Below are positions 21,002 to 33,915 of a stretch of 64,000 nt of DNA, piece after piece. A model generated the notes under the pieces. The model ran no database searches. It was not told where the DNA came from and saw nothing but the letters and a program-made list of their open reading frames with translations. This DNA comes from Gracilariopsis chorda (Eukaryota > Rhodophyta > Florideophyceae > Gracilariales > Gracilariaceae): NCBI GenBank assembly GCA_003194525.1, contig NBIV01000170.1, forward strand, positions 62,001 through 126,000, read 5' to 3'. The stretch's first letter is position 1, and each line of letters starts with the position of its first letter. The position numbers and the translations under genes were made by a program.

Positions 21002-24000
21002 GGCGGGATTCTGGATGAGGTGTCATCATTGGTGGTCAGCAATGCTTCTCCTCCCTGCAACGCCGCTGTATGATCCGTGGTAAGGCTGTCTATCTACGCG
21101 TACCCCAGATGTTTAACAGACTACGGGTCTCTTCGGGTTTCCCCCGGTGTGCAGGATTCAGCAACCCGAAAGCTGCTTCTCTTCTCCCATGTCCGGAGGA
21201 GAGCGTTGTCTTCAATATCTCTTAGGGCGTTGCTCGCGCCTTCGAAGATGTGCAACTGTCGGTGGACCTGTAATTAAATATCGGTAATAAAAAGTTACTC
21301 GAAGCGTCTGCCGCGACCGACGGCGTCTGCTGGGAGACGTGCGGTACGTCCTCAACCCTCTTGATAACTGAATACCAACTTATAAAGTTTGGTAACATAC
21401 TACCCAGCTACAGCGTCCTCAACTATCCGGTGCCTGAAAGAGTTTATACGAACCAAAATAGATAAGATACAAGTTCTTCGTACACTGACTCTAAACAGCC
21501 TCTAATATTTAAGCGAACGTTATCACAACCCCCTTTTGCCTGCCTTCGCTCTTAAAAGTAACCATCTTACGCATTGCTTGACCCTAGTTCATAATCAGTC
21601 ATGTTCACCTTTTAATAGCGAGCTGCCATCTTTTCTTCATGCATCGAGAACATCAATTCTTGCTGTAAGAAATACTTCTACTTTTTCGATTAAGTGCGTC
21701 CACAACTTTGTCTAAGGCCACTTTTGTTTCTATGTCTTATTTCCTGAAGAATAGACGAATCCGCGATGGTCTCTATCTGAGTTATAGGTACATGGCCAAT
21801 ACTCGTTGAGATAATGGATATCAAAAATAAGCTGAAGCTGATTTGCTTTGGACATCTAAGAAGAGTTGGATGTAAAATACCAAATTTCCAGAAACGCATA
21901 GGATTGGAAATAATGAATCTTTCGATTTTCAAAGTATCTGGCTGCTTTGGTATCAGCGTTGAGAGCATGTTATCCTTCGCTCGACGTTAGCTTTGTAGCG
22001 ATCTTCTTTATTCGGTTCGGCGAAATTGCTCCAGTAAAAGGTGTTGGCCTTGGACGTGGGTAAGAACCCATTTGTATGCCCATTATATGGTAACAAAGTG
22101 TGAAAATCTATCATACTTTTCTCTTTGGCTGTATGACTTATCGAGCAAGAAGCAGTTACTTATTGATCTTCTACGTAGTGTCCAACATCACTGCTCCTAG
22201 GAGGTTGAAGTTGGTACTCGAAAGTGCACGAGCGCAAGAAAGACGATAGAGTAAAACCCGACTAGTAGGTAGCGGGAGCTATTGAGCAGTAGACAACGCC
22301 GACGGCGGCAAGGAAAAAAACTCCCATTCCGCCCGATGCAGACAGTACGAAACAACCTTCAATTTCCCTAGATTGAGACTCAAATCGCGATGCGTAGTAG
22401 TTAAACGTTAGCACGTGAGCTTCAAGAGAGAAATCACTGTAGGACGACATCGCAGAGAGAACAGCTAGCGAGTGGGATTCTAGACGGAAAAAGAGCGCTT
22501 GGAGCAGCAAGAACAGCGGTTAGGGTATGATGATGGCTGGAGTGACCACTTCCGTTTGCTTGTTCAGCTGGTTGCGAGGTGACACCTCACGAACACAGTC
22601 CTAGTCAAACGTTAGTTTGCATGTTAAGCGAGTGTGGGAATTTCCCGACCCCCAACCCATAAAGGCACAACACAGGTTCGTCGGAGAGAATTGTGCACGA
22701 CAACCAGAGTGCAAGTATAACCCTAAACAACACTGATATTCACAAGATGCCTCTTTCGGTTTTGTCATGAGAGTCATGTGCCGCGATACCAATAACCCCC
22801 CATCTTTGATTATATCAGTGTCAATCCACAGACTGGTAAGCGTCCACGACGCACAGAACATTCATGATATGATGCTATTGTTGTTGTTCTTTTGAGTTTA
22901 ATGGAATGTTATTTCCCTTCACTCCCAAGCGAAGGTTCTGTCGCAATCCTATCTTGCCATGTCCTCGGAATGGAGTTGAGCGATACGACAATCGCTGTTA
23001 AGAGGATAGGAACAAAACGCGCCATGATGTCCCAAGCTTGAACTGGGAGTAGCGGCGTACTTTCATCTGAACTAGCATCTGGATGAGGGATCCAGGTTCC
23101 GACTACCACTTCCTGGGGCAGAAACGTTTCTATGCTTGAGATTATTTGGGAAATTGCATGCAGACTATGCGAAATATGCGTTCTCATGGAGGGAATCTCG
23201 TGGTCGGTGATTTGGACCACTGCGAATACTGCGATCATGACAGTTCTGGAAAGGCAGGGCAGAGAATATCTATGGTCTTCAACGTCTAAACGAGCTACGT
23301 TTGGAATCTTTGTTCAGAGAAGGCTGGAAGGCATGGTTTTGAGCTCTCAATTTTTATTGTTATTCATTATATTCAAGCGGTTGGACAGAAGTATTCTATG
23401 GACGAAGATGATAATGATCGCGTCTGTGTTCGTGATAAATGACGTAGGTTTCCGAGAGGGCAAAAAATAAGAAAAGAGGTAAACCGCATTCCGCAATTGC
23501 TGTAGTATGCAGTCTTGGTATCCGATAGCAACCGGATTTCTGCTACCGAAGATATAAGCAAAGCCGGTGGCAGGTGGTAGAAACTTTCTTTTTGGAGAGT
23601 ATCTTCTTCTTCTTCTTTATGGGCGCACATTGTCTAATTGCGACGCTGTGGTAGAGCTTATCATAATTCCTTCTCAATCTCTCAACAACTAAGGTTAACC
23701 GCTAGCTACTCCTCGTGAATGACAAGTTCTCTCTACCCCGCTACACCAGTCTTAACTTCCGACTCAAAATATTGTTCATGGCTGTTGCTTGCTCCCACCC
23801 TGCAGCAGCCGTGTTACGCCCACCAACCGGTATTCCAAGACGTAGTAGAATGGTACAAACCTTCTGCGGGGAGACCCGAATGTATAATCCATTTCGTTCT
23901 GGCGCGTTTCACCTCTTCCAGACTTTGCTCTGCTAATCCTTCCTCAACTCGTGAGAACGCCAGGTAAGGGGTACACCACGACAAGGCGGATTCCATGTAC

Positions 24001-26500
24001 CATGTTTGCGCCACCCAGAAGATCTGGTGACATCTTACCCTCCCTTTTCCCTATACCCTTGGCGATAAAGGGCGGTAAGATCGGGTTGGGGCCCGTGTGT
24101 GCTGTAGATCTCAGCGTAAGTCCAGAAAAACCCTGTAAAACCATTCAGATCCTTGTACAGGCGGTGTTGTCGCTTCCTAAAACCCCTGGTCTCCGTTGGA
24201 GACCCACCGCGATCCCGCCAGAGTTTCCGTGGGAACCTCCATGATACTTCTGGGAAAAGTTAGGGAAAGGTTGGTAAGATCCGCAGTGTTGCACGTGCCC
24301 CGTCCCTTCTGTTTCGCACAGATAAGCGGGGGTCTTTTTCCGACCCTACCGCCCAGGTCTTCAGGCTGTCGGTGGCCGACTGCCGGGGCGATTTTACGGA
24401 CATCCCGGGTTCGTGGAGGCGATCAGTCCGCCGATTGCCTGGACGAGTTTAACGACCTCCCGTGTCAGGAGAGTATCAAATGTGGCTTCGGAAGGAACCA
24501 TAATATGCTTTCGAGAAACATGCATATTCCATTGTGTTTTTGTTGACGCAACCAGACACATCTACCGATGTCATTCGTTAATGCGCACCTTGAATTCAGA
24601 GAGAGACAGACTGAACAGAAATGAGATCTTGTGTCAGCACTGTGTTTACAATGAGCGACAGTGTTAGCATCGACTGCTTGCAACTGTCAACTCAAACTTG
24701 AGAACAACTACATACTGTCCTGCGCGAACTAGAGATAGAACGATCTTGGACGGATCATCATCAGCATATCACTGCTTCTTGTCATTGTGGCACTCCACCA
24801 TTGCGCTTCTTTTTCTCGTTTACTCCACAGTGGTCACCAACTAAATGAATCGCTATTCAACAAGCAGCGAGCTATGACATGCTAAGATGCCACTGCATGA
24901 CCATAAGAGAGAAACACCATATTCAGATGGCCTGTATCGCGTGGATTACATACAAGAGCTTAAGATGCACTTGAAAGATACTATACTTCATGGTTCTCAA
25001 TAATGTTTAATCGTAGAACAGGAAGCGGCTGTTCAGCAGAAAAGAAGGTACGGATTGGCACTTGTGAGCGAATTAGACTGTTCTGAATATTAAGGGTGGG
25101 CTCCTGAAAATACAACCCTGCAAAGAATTACTCTCGGTCCTTAAGGGGTAGGTTTTTCTTGTATCTCTCGCCTTCCCTGGCCTTTTTTGTCGATGTGCCA
25201 TTTATGCAAAAGCAGACAACCACCCAGGGAGATTTATTTTTAGGTGAATTTGCATCGCTTACGCCGGCGCTAGCCGCCGGCGCTGCGCGCATCTCCGCAA
25301 TACATATACTGCTACCTACGCAGCTCCTTCACTTCGAATAAAAACACAGCATTTTTGGGTATCAGAAGTTTCTCTCTAGAGAAGAGCTTTCCAGCGTAGC
25401 GAAGAGACGCTCGCGCCCCAAACAGTCCGTGGCCTTCTATCTAAAACATTTCAACCGTACCCTCGCGCCCTATACTATCTTGATCGTACAAGATACGACG
25501 CGGTGAAGACACGCACCGCACACTCACACGACATTTTTATATCGTTCTCGAGAACCGTTCCGTATGGCAATTCATGGTTGTAGAGAAGAACAGTGGTATT
25601 ATTTGATGCTCCAAGACAGCTTTTCTCGATCTTTACTTTTTGGTCAGGTATGAAGGGTAGAAATAATCACCTCTTGATCAGCAGAACTGAAACACAAACA
25701 CCAGTGTCCTAGAAGGACGAGGTGCCCATGGAAGTCCAAGACTGGGAGGGTGGGAAAACAAAACGCAGACTGCGCAACATAACAAAACGCAGACTGCCCG
25801 GCGCGGCTGATCGTTTTGGAAAGCGGGTGCGGATGCTTCCGCGGCCAGCATCTGGTAGCGTGGCAACAACGTAAGCACCGCCAGACGTGGTCTGATCGAC
25901 GCCCGCTGCTCATTCCGCTGCCAAATAAATTATCTTCTGCGTTCCTGGAAAAGCCATTCAGGGAACAAGAAGTAGGGTGTGAGGCTAAGAATTCTAACAA
26001 TCCTACTGTGTAGTGTCAGTGAGCTGCAGATCGAAAGCACCATCAGCCTTCGACACCTCCACCGGTGCGCCCTGGGCAAGCACATGAGCGGCCACAGCTC
26101 AGCTGGTACCGTTGAACCACCATGAGTACTTTTTACAGAAGACCGTGAAGCCGAGATCGAGTCCTGCCACGGCCACTCCCCCAGTTCAGTACGTACCGAC
26201 AGTGAAACATCACGCCATAGACAGTGGTGTTACTCAAGTAAGTTATTTGCTGGTTTCCTATGCACGAACTAATAATTCTGTTTTGAGTACTTGCATTCGC
26301 AAGTAATCGTTACAGATATCTTTCCCCGAACGGCTCGTTTGCTCAGGGAGTGCATGAGCGGAACAGAGTGACCACAAACCAAAATTGTGGTTAACAAAAG
26401 CTGTTTAGAAGCAATGACTTTGCTCAAACCCATCCAGCCGTCTTCTACCATCCAGTCTTCGTTCCTGTGTTGTGTGTTCTAGGTTTCTCGCCTCTCAGTA
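21002..26500. other. Largely unique DNA without recognisable genes
   Basis: Open frames are short and mutually overlapping. The best candidate is a minus-strand frame at 22909-23238 (109 residues from its ATG, open about 18 codons further upstream). It has one hydrophobic helix (MARFVPILLTAIVVSLNSI) and could be an exon of a small membrane protein, but an equally long plus-strand frame overlaps it. A minus-strand 82-residue frame at 22262-22510 ends in a hydrophobic segment. A direct repeat ACAAAACGCAGACTGC occurs twice near 25757-25797. GCCGGCG/CGCCGGC near 25262-25284 forms a short GC hairpin. Confidence 0.3.
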
Positions 26501-26509
26501 TTCTTACAA

Positions 26510-26881
26510 ATGATGAAGTTCTTGTTCCCTACGTTCATATTGATTTTGGTCGGATCATTCGTAAACGGCTTGCCGGTGGGTCGCATAGAAACGAAACCGA
26601 AAACGGCAGCTTTGCCCCGTTCTTCCCTTCGGAACCAAAAAAGTACAAGGCTTGTCCCAAACCCCGTCTATCGCGGTATGGAAATATCGTCTTCCAGTGA
26701 TAAGAATCAACCATTTGGGTTGTGTTGTCAAGCTTGTTCACACTGCGTGAAAAAGTTGGTCCGGAAGAATGGAAAACAGCAGAACGCATGGGTATGCAAG
26801 CGTTTGACACAATTGTGTTGTGAACCCTGCCGTGTTTTCGGTAGTTCCGCTTACCGTGGGGATCACGCGTTTGAACTATGA
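26510..26881 (+). CDS. SCP3: small secreted cysteine-rich protein
   Basis: Predicted 123-residue secreted protein of the SCP family. Two adjacent ATG codons open a signal peptide (MMKFLFPTFILILVGSFVNG); it lacks the S-R-A cleavage motif of the other four, so it is the most divergent at this site. A basic Ser/Pro middle follows. The module at residues 72-107 reads CCx2Cx2Cx16Cx6CCx2C (GLCCQACSHC ... LCCEPC), one residue shorter than its siblings. A 16-residue tail follows the last Cys, also unusual. The gene converges on SCP4, whose stop lies about 390 bp downstream. No clear TATA box was seen. Confidence 0.8.
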   Translation: MMKFLFPTFILILVGSFVNGLPVGRIETKPKTAALPRSSLRNQKSTRLVPNPVYRGMEISSSSDKNQPFGLCCQACSHCVKKLVRKNGKQQNAWVCKRLTQLCCEPCRVFGSSAYRGDHAFEL

Positions 26882-27273
26882 TTGATGTATTTGAGGTGAA
26901 AAGCGAAGGATATGGACAAGTACTCTAAGCGAGTAGTGATCAAGACGGGTGGAGGTGCTCTTTCATCTGTCCCACGCCACCATCTTAGTGGAATTAGGAT
27001 GGAGTACATGAGAGAAGACGAGCCTGAGATGGAGCAATGCTTTGAACATCTTGTCAAAATCTGCCCAAGGCATTGCAATCTTCTCAGCATTCTGGACAAC
27101 GAAAAAAGAATTCATAACATCGTTGAAGCCTCTAACTTCCTTTTATTCCGTTTGTCAGTATTTAGTCCTCATACATGTGCAGAGCTCACTAGATTACATT
27201 CGTGTCAAATACAAGGTGATTTCAATGTTCTTCAAAGTTAACCGCTTCGTAGCGTCAAGGCACCCGTAACCAC

Positions 27274-27666
27274 TTATGTAGCAAACGAGCAAGGGTCGCA
27301 ACACTGGGTACCGGCAACTTCCTGGCACTGCGTTTTTTCGACAGTTCTGCCATTCTTTTTCTCAGCGACGGTTTTGCAGCGCCTGCATGCCTTACAGCAT
27401 TTCCCGAAGGGGGTAGGATAAGCTGCGTTCCCGTTTCCTTTCTCTCCTGAATCCGAACTTTTTCCTGCAGATCCTCTTGTCTCCCTTGGTCCCGATCCTC
27501 TGCCGTTTGGCATCCGCAACGTCACTTTCGGGGTTGCGTTTTTCGACTCCGTGATCTGTAACTGCGCTATTGGAGCCGCTCTGAACGCTCGCGATTGTGC
27601 CGTCCCGACAAGTAGAAGCAGCACTGCGACGATAGAGAATAAGATGTTGCCTGTACGAACGCCCAT
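27274..27666 (-). CDS. SCP4: small secreted cysteine-rich protein
   Basis: Predicted 130-residue secreted protein of the SCP family, convergent with SCP3. The ATG at 27666 opens a strong signal peptide (ILFSIVAVLLLLVGTAQSRA). The middle is Gly/Ser/Arg-rich and carries one N-glycosylation sequon (NAT). The module at residues 90-126 reads CCx2Cx2Cx16Cx7CCx2C (GKCCKACRRC ... TQCCDPC) and the protein ends four residues later. TATATAAA lies 100 bp upstream of the start, the best promoter signal among the five genes. Function unknown; secreted and probably disulfide-stabilised. Confidence 0.85.
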   Translation of the reverse strand: MGVRTGNILFSIVAVLLLLVGTAQSRAFRAAPIAQLQITESKNATPKVTLRMPNGRGSGPRETRGSAGKSSDSGEKGNGNAAYPTPFGKCCKACRRCKTVAEKKNGRTVEKTQCQEVAGTQCCDPCSFAT

Positions 27667-27765
27667 TTTGTTGTATACGAGAAGTTAATTGACGGATGAG
27701 AAGAATGGTTAAGGGGCTGGCGGTGTGTGTGGGAAAGAAAGCTACCGGTTGGGCTAGGTCCAGCG

Positions 27766-27773
27766 TTTATATA
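27766..27773 (-). promoter_or_regulatory. TATA box of SCP4
   Basis: TATATAAA on the minus strand, 100 bp before the SCP4 ATG, would give a leader of about 70 bases. Direct match to the TATA consensus; use is inferred from spacing. Confidence 0.6.
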
Positions 27774-30700
27774 CAGCAACGGTAGGAGGAGAATTTGAGT
27801 CTCTTCTTCACTCTCTGTGCGTCTGTTGCATAAGATTCTTCGATGTGGCTTTGATTGCAATGGTAGAGCTATCAGATGGATATGCTAACCGCAGATGTCC
27901 CCTCTTCCAGTAGGTACTCAGAACCAATACTACAAGGGCTCTTCCATACGACTCTAGTTTAACGGACTTGAAGGCACAGTGCGCTGTTGATTATTGATTA
28001 GCCAATAAGCTCAATCATGGAGCTCAACTCCGTGTTGAGAGCAACGTGTTAAAAGTTTCGCATCCAGCAGTGTCAGTTGACTTGTGGTGCTCTCAATTTC
28101 AAAGCATGCGGAGTAGGGGGCTACCATTGCTTGCGAGAACAGCTTTAAAGCAAAAAGGAATCACATGCACGAGTTGCATGACACGTTCTCTTCACCCTAA
28201 ACAATTTGACGCACTTACTCTCTGGCCGGGACTGGACTAAGTGGTTATGCGAAGAGATAGCCTTCAGCTTTTTGTTCATTGCTGTACTGTTCTTCACATG
28301 TTGACGCAATGCTTGGATGCGCTCCGTTGATAAGGAAACTACGGCTGCAAATGTATGACCGCACAATTCTGGGTACGCACAGAAAGCCACCGTGAGCTTT
28401 CAGCTCCTTGCTGCTTTCAGCTCACTGCTGCTTTCTGTCCGCACCCTAACTTGGCGGAATACCTCCGAGAAAAATAGCCTCTTATGCTTCGTTTTCTGTA
28501 CAAAACGGTCAGGTTATGTTGAAATGCATGTCAGTGCTCGTTGTTGTTGAGTGATTCATTGATTCTACCTATGTTTTCGATACTTTGCAGAGAAGCCCTC
28601 AATACAGCTAAAGATTTGACGTTGCTCAGGAGAAGATATTACTTCTCCGTATTTACTGTAACCACCGTTTCTCTCGGAATGGAATTGTTGGCCTTCGCTC
28701 GTTGCTTGTCACGCGATTTTTTCAGTACAGTCAGGCTTGGGTTGCCTTGAATGTCCGAATCATCTATTCGAACCTTTTTCCTTCGTACCTACTCTAGAAA
28801 ATAGTACGCTGGAATCGGTTATTGGGTCACAAGAGCTTCGACTCGTCCAAACTTTCGGCCAATTCGACGAATCAAAGGAAACTAGTGCTCCAGGAAATCG
28901 TACGGAGCGGAAACATATCAAGCGATGAGGGATGTGCTTTTGCGAAAAGTCTAGGGGATGTAGCCTTTCTAGCCCTTTACCCTTCGTACCTTTGCGAGGT
29001 AAGGCTAACTGCTGCTAACCCTCTTGTCCTTCTCATCTTATTAAGGCCACTTGCCGTTCAGCGTCAGTCGTGACGCTCACTGAAAAGAGCCCCGTTCAAA
29101 CGATTCTGTAGCATACATTGCTGGCTGCATTGTTATTAGAAACCATTAGCCTTACATAGCCCATGGTATGTAACCTTCAACTTCAAGGAAAGCGCCCACA
29201 CAGGTCCTATCCCCGGATGCTTTTGCTCTCTGCCTTTCCTCCAATAGATTTGCACGTTTTCGACCTGGAGTCTGTCTCAATGGGAACGAAGTGATTGGTA
29301 CACTATTGCTGGAAACCTTGGGAAGTACATGTCGAAGCAGTTTTGAATAGAAAGGCGTTTGTAGAAAGCGCTCCTGATGGTATAATGTATAAACCAGCAA
29401 TAAGGTGCAGCAAGATACCGCAGCTCAGTTTATTGGTAACGGTACGTTGATGTCCGTCCTCGGCGCGGTATCGATAACGGCTCGATGCTGTTCTAAGAAG
29501 AACTGGTGCACAACACGCCTGAAGTTTGGAAAACAAGTAAACTTCAGGAAGCATAGCCTCGCAGTGAGAGATATGGAAAATTGTTTCTTCTTCGAATGAA
29601 TGACAAGGTTTTCCTTGTTCTAAGGTCAACAAGGAGTTTTCTTCACACGGGCCTCGCACTTCCTGTTTGTAAGCTGTCGTCTGCTATCGCATTCCGCTAA
29701 AGCTCATTGTAAACCTAAGTACGAAGTTACTTTCCGAATGGAGCTCGCAGACCCCATTGCAAGCAAAGGAACAGCGTGACGACTTTGATTTACCCAATTG
29801 TTAGCCTTTCTATTGGGCAATTTGTTTACTTTCGTCTAGATAGTTTGATCTTTGACAAAGCACCAGAACATGGGTGGTCGTGATTTGGGTAAGAGTTGGA
29901 ATGTAAGGAACCGTCAGCACGGAAGCCGGGAGTTCCTGATAGAGAAATGCACTCCCCCACATTTTGACTTTGCAGTGAAGCTCGGTTTTTGTGGACTGCT
30001 TCATTCCATATATCTACGCCGAGAGCGTTAACAAACAGTGAGCAGTATTTTCTATCTGTTGAAGGAAGTCACGCGTCCACAGCACACGGTATGTGTCCAA
30101 TAAAGAACGCAACTAAGCAGGAGAAAAGGAGGGCTACGCAACGAAGGGCATTTCCTGGGGAAGCGAGGCGTCTAGCTAGAGCCTCTTTGTTGGCGGTTCT
30201 CCCTGTATGTGCGCAAATTCTACAAGCCTAGAATTCTATGACCACACTGCTAGGGGAAAGTGATTAAAGAAAGACGCACAAACTGGCATCAACTACCGAA
30301 AGTGGTGTGTGACAACGATAAGCAAGCGAAATTAGCTTGCTTTTGTGGTCGAAAAGGGTGACAAATCCAGAAGTATCACCATAGCGATGAACTGCGAGTT
30401 GGAAGGCGATTATGACGTCGAAGCAAGTGCATCCTCTCACTTACAGTAACATTTCTGCGTCGAACTCCTTTTCTTTTGGAATGGCGTCCGTACGTCATGC
30501 TCAGTGGTTAGGACAAAACTTGCTCACTCTTCAAGATCAAGTGGGGGTTGTCTCAAACCGTTTCTCTGGAAGCGATGTTAGCATCCCATGCCGCGCTGCC
30601 TTTTTGAGCTGAACGTCTACACCGCACACCTCGTGCTCTACGCATAAATTCGATTCACGATATGAAGGAGTTCACAGTGCAATGGTGTACATGCCGACGG

Positions 30701-33700
30701 AGTTTAGAGCGTTACACAGAGGATACTATGCAAGCTGGTTACAGGTAGAGAATACACGACGGGTTTCTTCTGTACCGCCCAGAGTGCTTGTCCGTCCGCT
30801 CTGACAACATTCGTACAACAAATATACTCGTGGCCTGCGTATTGCAGTCCTCTTGCAGTGTGCAACGTGCAGGAGAATAAAGTTTCCGATAGCCGGATCG
30901 TCGGTTAGCATCGTCCTTGCTGATATCACGATGATGGGTGTGCTCTTAATTACGGGATGTGCCAACTATAGCATTACATGAAGTAGAAGGCTCGAAAATG
31001 AAGGTGCTGCAGCCAATTCAGGGATTATCCGAGTGAAGCGGCGGGAGGGAGCCGGACGTCTTAATGGAGGCAGCTCAGCGGACGATGAGGAACGCGGGTG
31101 TTGGTGAGAAGTGCGGGTTATGGGGATGATGGTGCTTCTTGCAAAGCGCCCTCACAGCTCGCGCTTTTTGCGGCTTCCATACTTGGGGGCGGGGAACTCT
31201 GGTTCCTGATTGGTCGTCACTAAACGCCGCGTGTGTGCGCTGTACAAGCTGAACTGTGCACTACTGCACTCGCTGCGCGAGGGAGAACTCGGGGGGGCTA
31301 TGATTGGCTTCCATGTGTGTGGATTCAGCAACACTCACCTCTGAAAACGATATGCGTGTACACGTGTCCTGAGCTGTACGAGCGTTCGCCCGAGTGGCAG
31401 CAGAACGCGAATGCACCGCAATAAGGTTACCAACGGGACCGTTCGTACTCCGTACCCTTGTATATCTACTGTAACTCGGGCGCCCAGTTGTCTCTTTTCT
31501 CTTCCCCAAATTGCAATCTCTGTTTCCGCGGTAGAAGGCTACCAAGGTTGAGGGGTTAGCGGTAGCGGCTAACCCTTACCACTGGATATGGCTGTATCTT
31601 TCCCAGGCATGAGTTCCAAGAGTCTGCGCCTCCTGCAACGAGAAATGAAGATATAAAAACCGCGCCGAACATGTGGCATGGCTACCACTCACCGCTCTCA
31701 ATCGCTTGTTGAGACAAAGTGTGTGGAGACGGTTATTTCGCGTCATGGATAATCTGCATCCAGGAGGCGCGGCGCTACTGCTGCCTTTCTTCAGAGTGGG
31801 ACAGGGCGTCTTTCAAGACGTGGAGTAATTGTGTTGCGCCACGTTCGCCGCCACCTTCCCCAGCGCAATCCCCTTGCTGCTTCAAATTCAAACTCAGCTT
31901 TGCAAGTGTGCCTCATGGACACTCCCCAACGGACAAGAACAAGATATCACAGAAGAGGAGAAGGGTTAGAACGCTTTCATTTACCAGAGGCATACCCATT
32001 CAGTTGTATCTGATCCTCTCCCTGTTGGCTCCACGAAATCATACCAGCATTGTAGATTACAAAACGTAGTGTGTCTGCGCAATCCCTTGGGAGGTGCTGT
32101 TTCCTTTTTCTTCAGTGTGCCGTTGGGTTCGGAGAACATAAAAGAGCTCCTGTGACATTGCCAGCTTCTTCCCGGTCATCAACAATATCATATCATAGCG
32201 CGTTCAACGAGCTTTTTATTGTCTCTTCTTGTCATATCAGGCTTGTTAGTGCAGTATTGGAAGTCAGAACCGCACTCTTTGAGAACGAGACTTGTGTTCT
32301 TGTTGCCAAGCTTGTAGAAAGTTATTTTTCTGCAAAGGAACCAATTCTGGTTTTGGTTCGAGAGCCGCGAATAACAAATAGGAATGAATTCCTTTGCCTA
32401 CGTCATTTGTTAATTCGATATCCCGCAGACATTGCTACTTATTGTACGCAGCGATCGGTTTGTACAGGTATTGCTTCTTCGTGTTTGCTGCAGCACACTC
32501 GTTTGTACCCTTGGACACTGAACGGCAGGAAACGTTCCTCGATGCTGCACATGAGAAACCACTCGCTTGGTTGGGATTAGAGACACAAGCTCGTACAAAC
32601 ACACAAACACACACTCGCTTGGGTGAAGATTCGACACGTGCATGGCCACGCTGCGCAATTCGAAGAAGAGTCCGAATCTTCTTGTTAGCTCCGCAACAAA
32701 TCTTCAAAAGTGTGCAGCGTCGCAAACTGCTTTCATTCGATATTTGAGATTGACGAGCAGACAAACCACTTCCTTCTCATTGTGCCTACCGTACTCCACA
32801 GTTGCAGAGCTGAATGCTGCTTTGCATTTGAAGCAGAGGGGGCGCTAATTTCGGTGAACATGTCTTCGAAGAGAAGCGTTCAGGGGCAGAGGAACAGTGA
32901 ATGTTTCAAGACACCAATTACAGGTAGAGAGCCCGCGAGCCATGTCTCAGTCTTCTTCAAGACATCTAGAAACTGTATGCAGATAGTGTGGGCGATGAGC
33001 GTAGATTTCAGCATCATCATTTCACAAGAGGTCGAGAAAGTGCAGTAAATTCCGTGGAACACCTTCGAGAAATGGAGGCAACGCAAGAAAAAATGCACTT
33101 AGGCGGACGACATTCTTATAGCGTGGAGCATATAATCGACGCTGTACTTTTCCAGAACATGTGTGCGGCCCATGCATGTAAAGCCATACGCATCCATCAT
33201 TGACTTCACCGGCTACTTCGGAGTGGTACTAACGAAATTGTTGGCATCAGGTCCGATTACTCCTCACCACAATTGCATTGTCTGTGTTGAAACGCTGCGC
33301 ATTCATCACTGAATCGATATTTAGAGGAAACACTAGAAATGGGTGGATCACATTACTGCTTATATTAGACGGGATGACGTCAAACCTTAATTAATCCATG
33401 CAGAGGCAGCTGTGAATGTACAGTTACAGGTGCTATACCCAAACGTCGGGTCATCATCGTTGCCACGCGGCGACAAACTACACGCAATAGTAACAACTAA
33501 CGAGATGACAGGAGCCGTTTCTGGTCAGAAGAACACCATATGAAACTTTTGTCCATATCGGAGAGATTTTTGCTCTTCAAGAAGTGTGTGCTACTTGCAT
33601 CGGCAAACTTCGAACCCTGTACTCCTCACTTGAAACAATGAGGTGCAACCAACATGATACTTATGCACCACTGGCGAAATGCGTCCTTCCCAAATATTTT

Positions 33701-33840
33701 TGGTGTACGACAGGCAGCAGCTGAGAACAAACCGTCTGCTGTTGATCTGAACGTGGCTTGTTGCTTGCAGGCAGTGCTATGGAGAATCTTTGAAATGTAC
33801 AGAAGTCCATCCCTCAGTTCTCATCTCAGCCCATGTATCC
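27774..33840. other. Largely unique DNA without recognisable genes
   Basis: Only short open frames, none with a motif I know. A plus-strand frame of 169 codons (32071-32580) is the longest but Cys- and Leu-rich without pattern. TATAAAA at 31652-31658 is a good TATA match; the first downstream ATG with useful spacing (31746) opens only 28 codons, so any gene there would need an intron. CA-rich runs occur near 32585-32620. Confidence 0.3.
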
Positions 33841-33915
33841 CAATTCTGTACATAAAGAGAGCACTCAGTTACCATTTACGTTCACGCTCTTCACCTCTCA
33901 CTACAACTCATCATC

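Noticed and set aside
26112-26306. Short frame with AIDSGVTQ, like a retroelement protease site
   Set aside because: No other protease or Pol sequence lies near and one short motif is too weak.
32071-32580. 169-codon frame with several cysteines
   Set aside because: No signal peptide, no SCP pattern and no known motif; likely chance.
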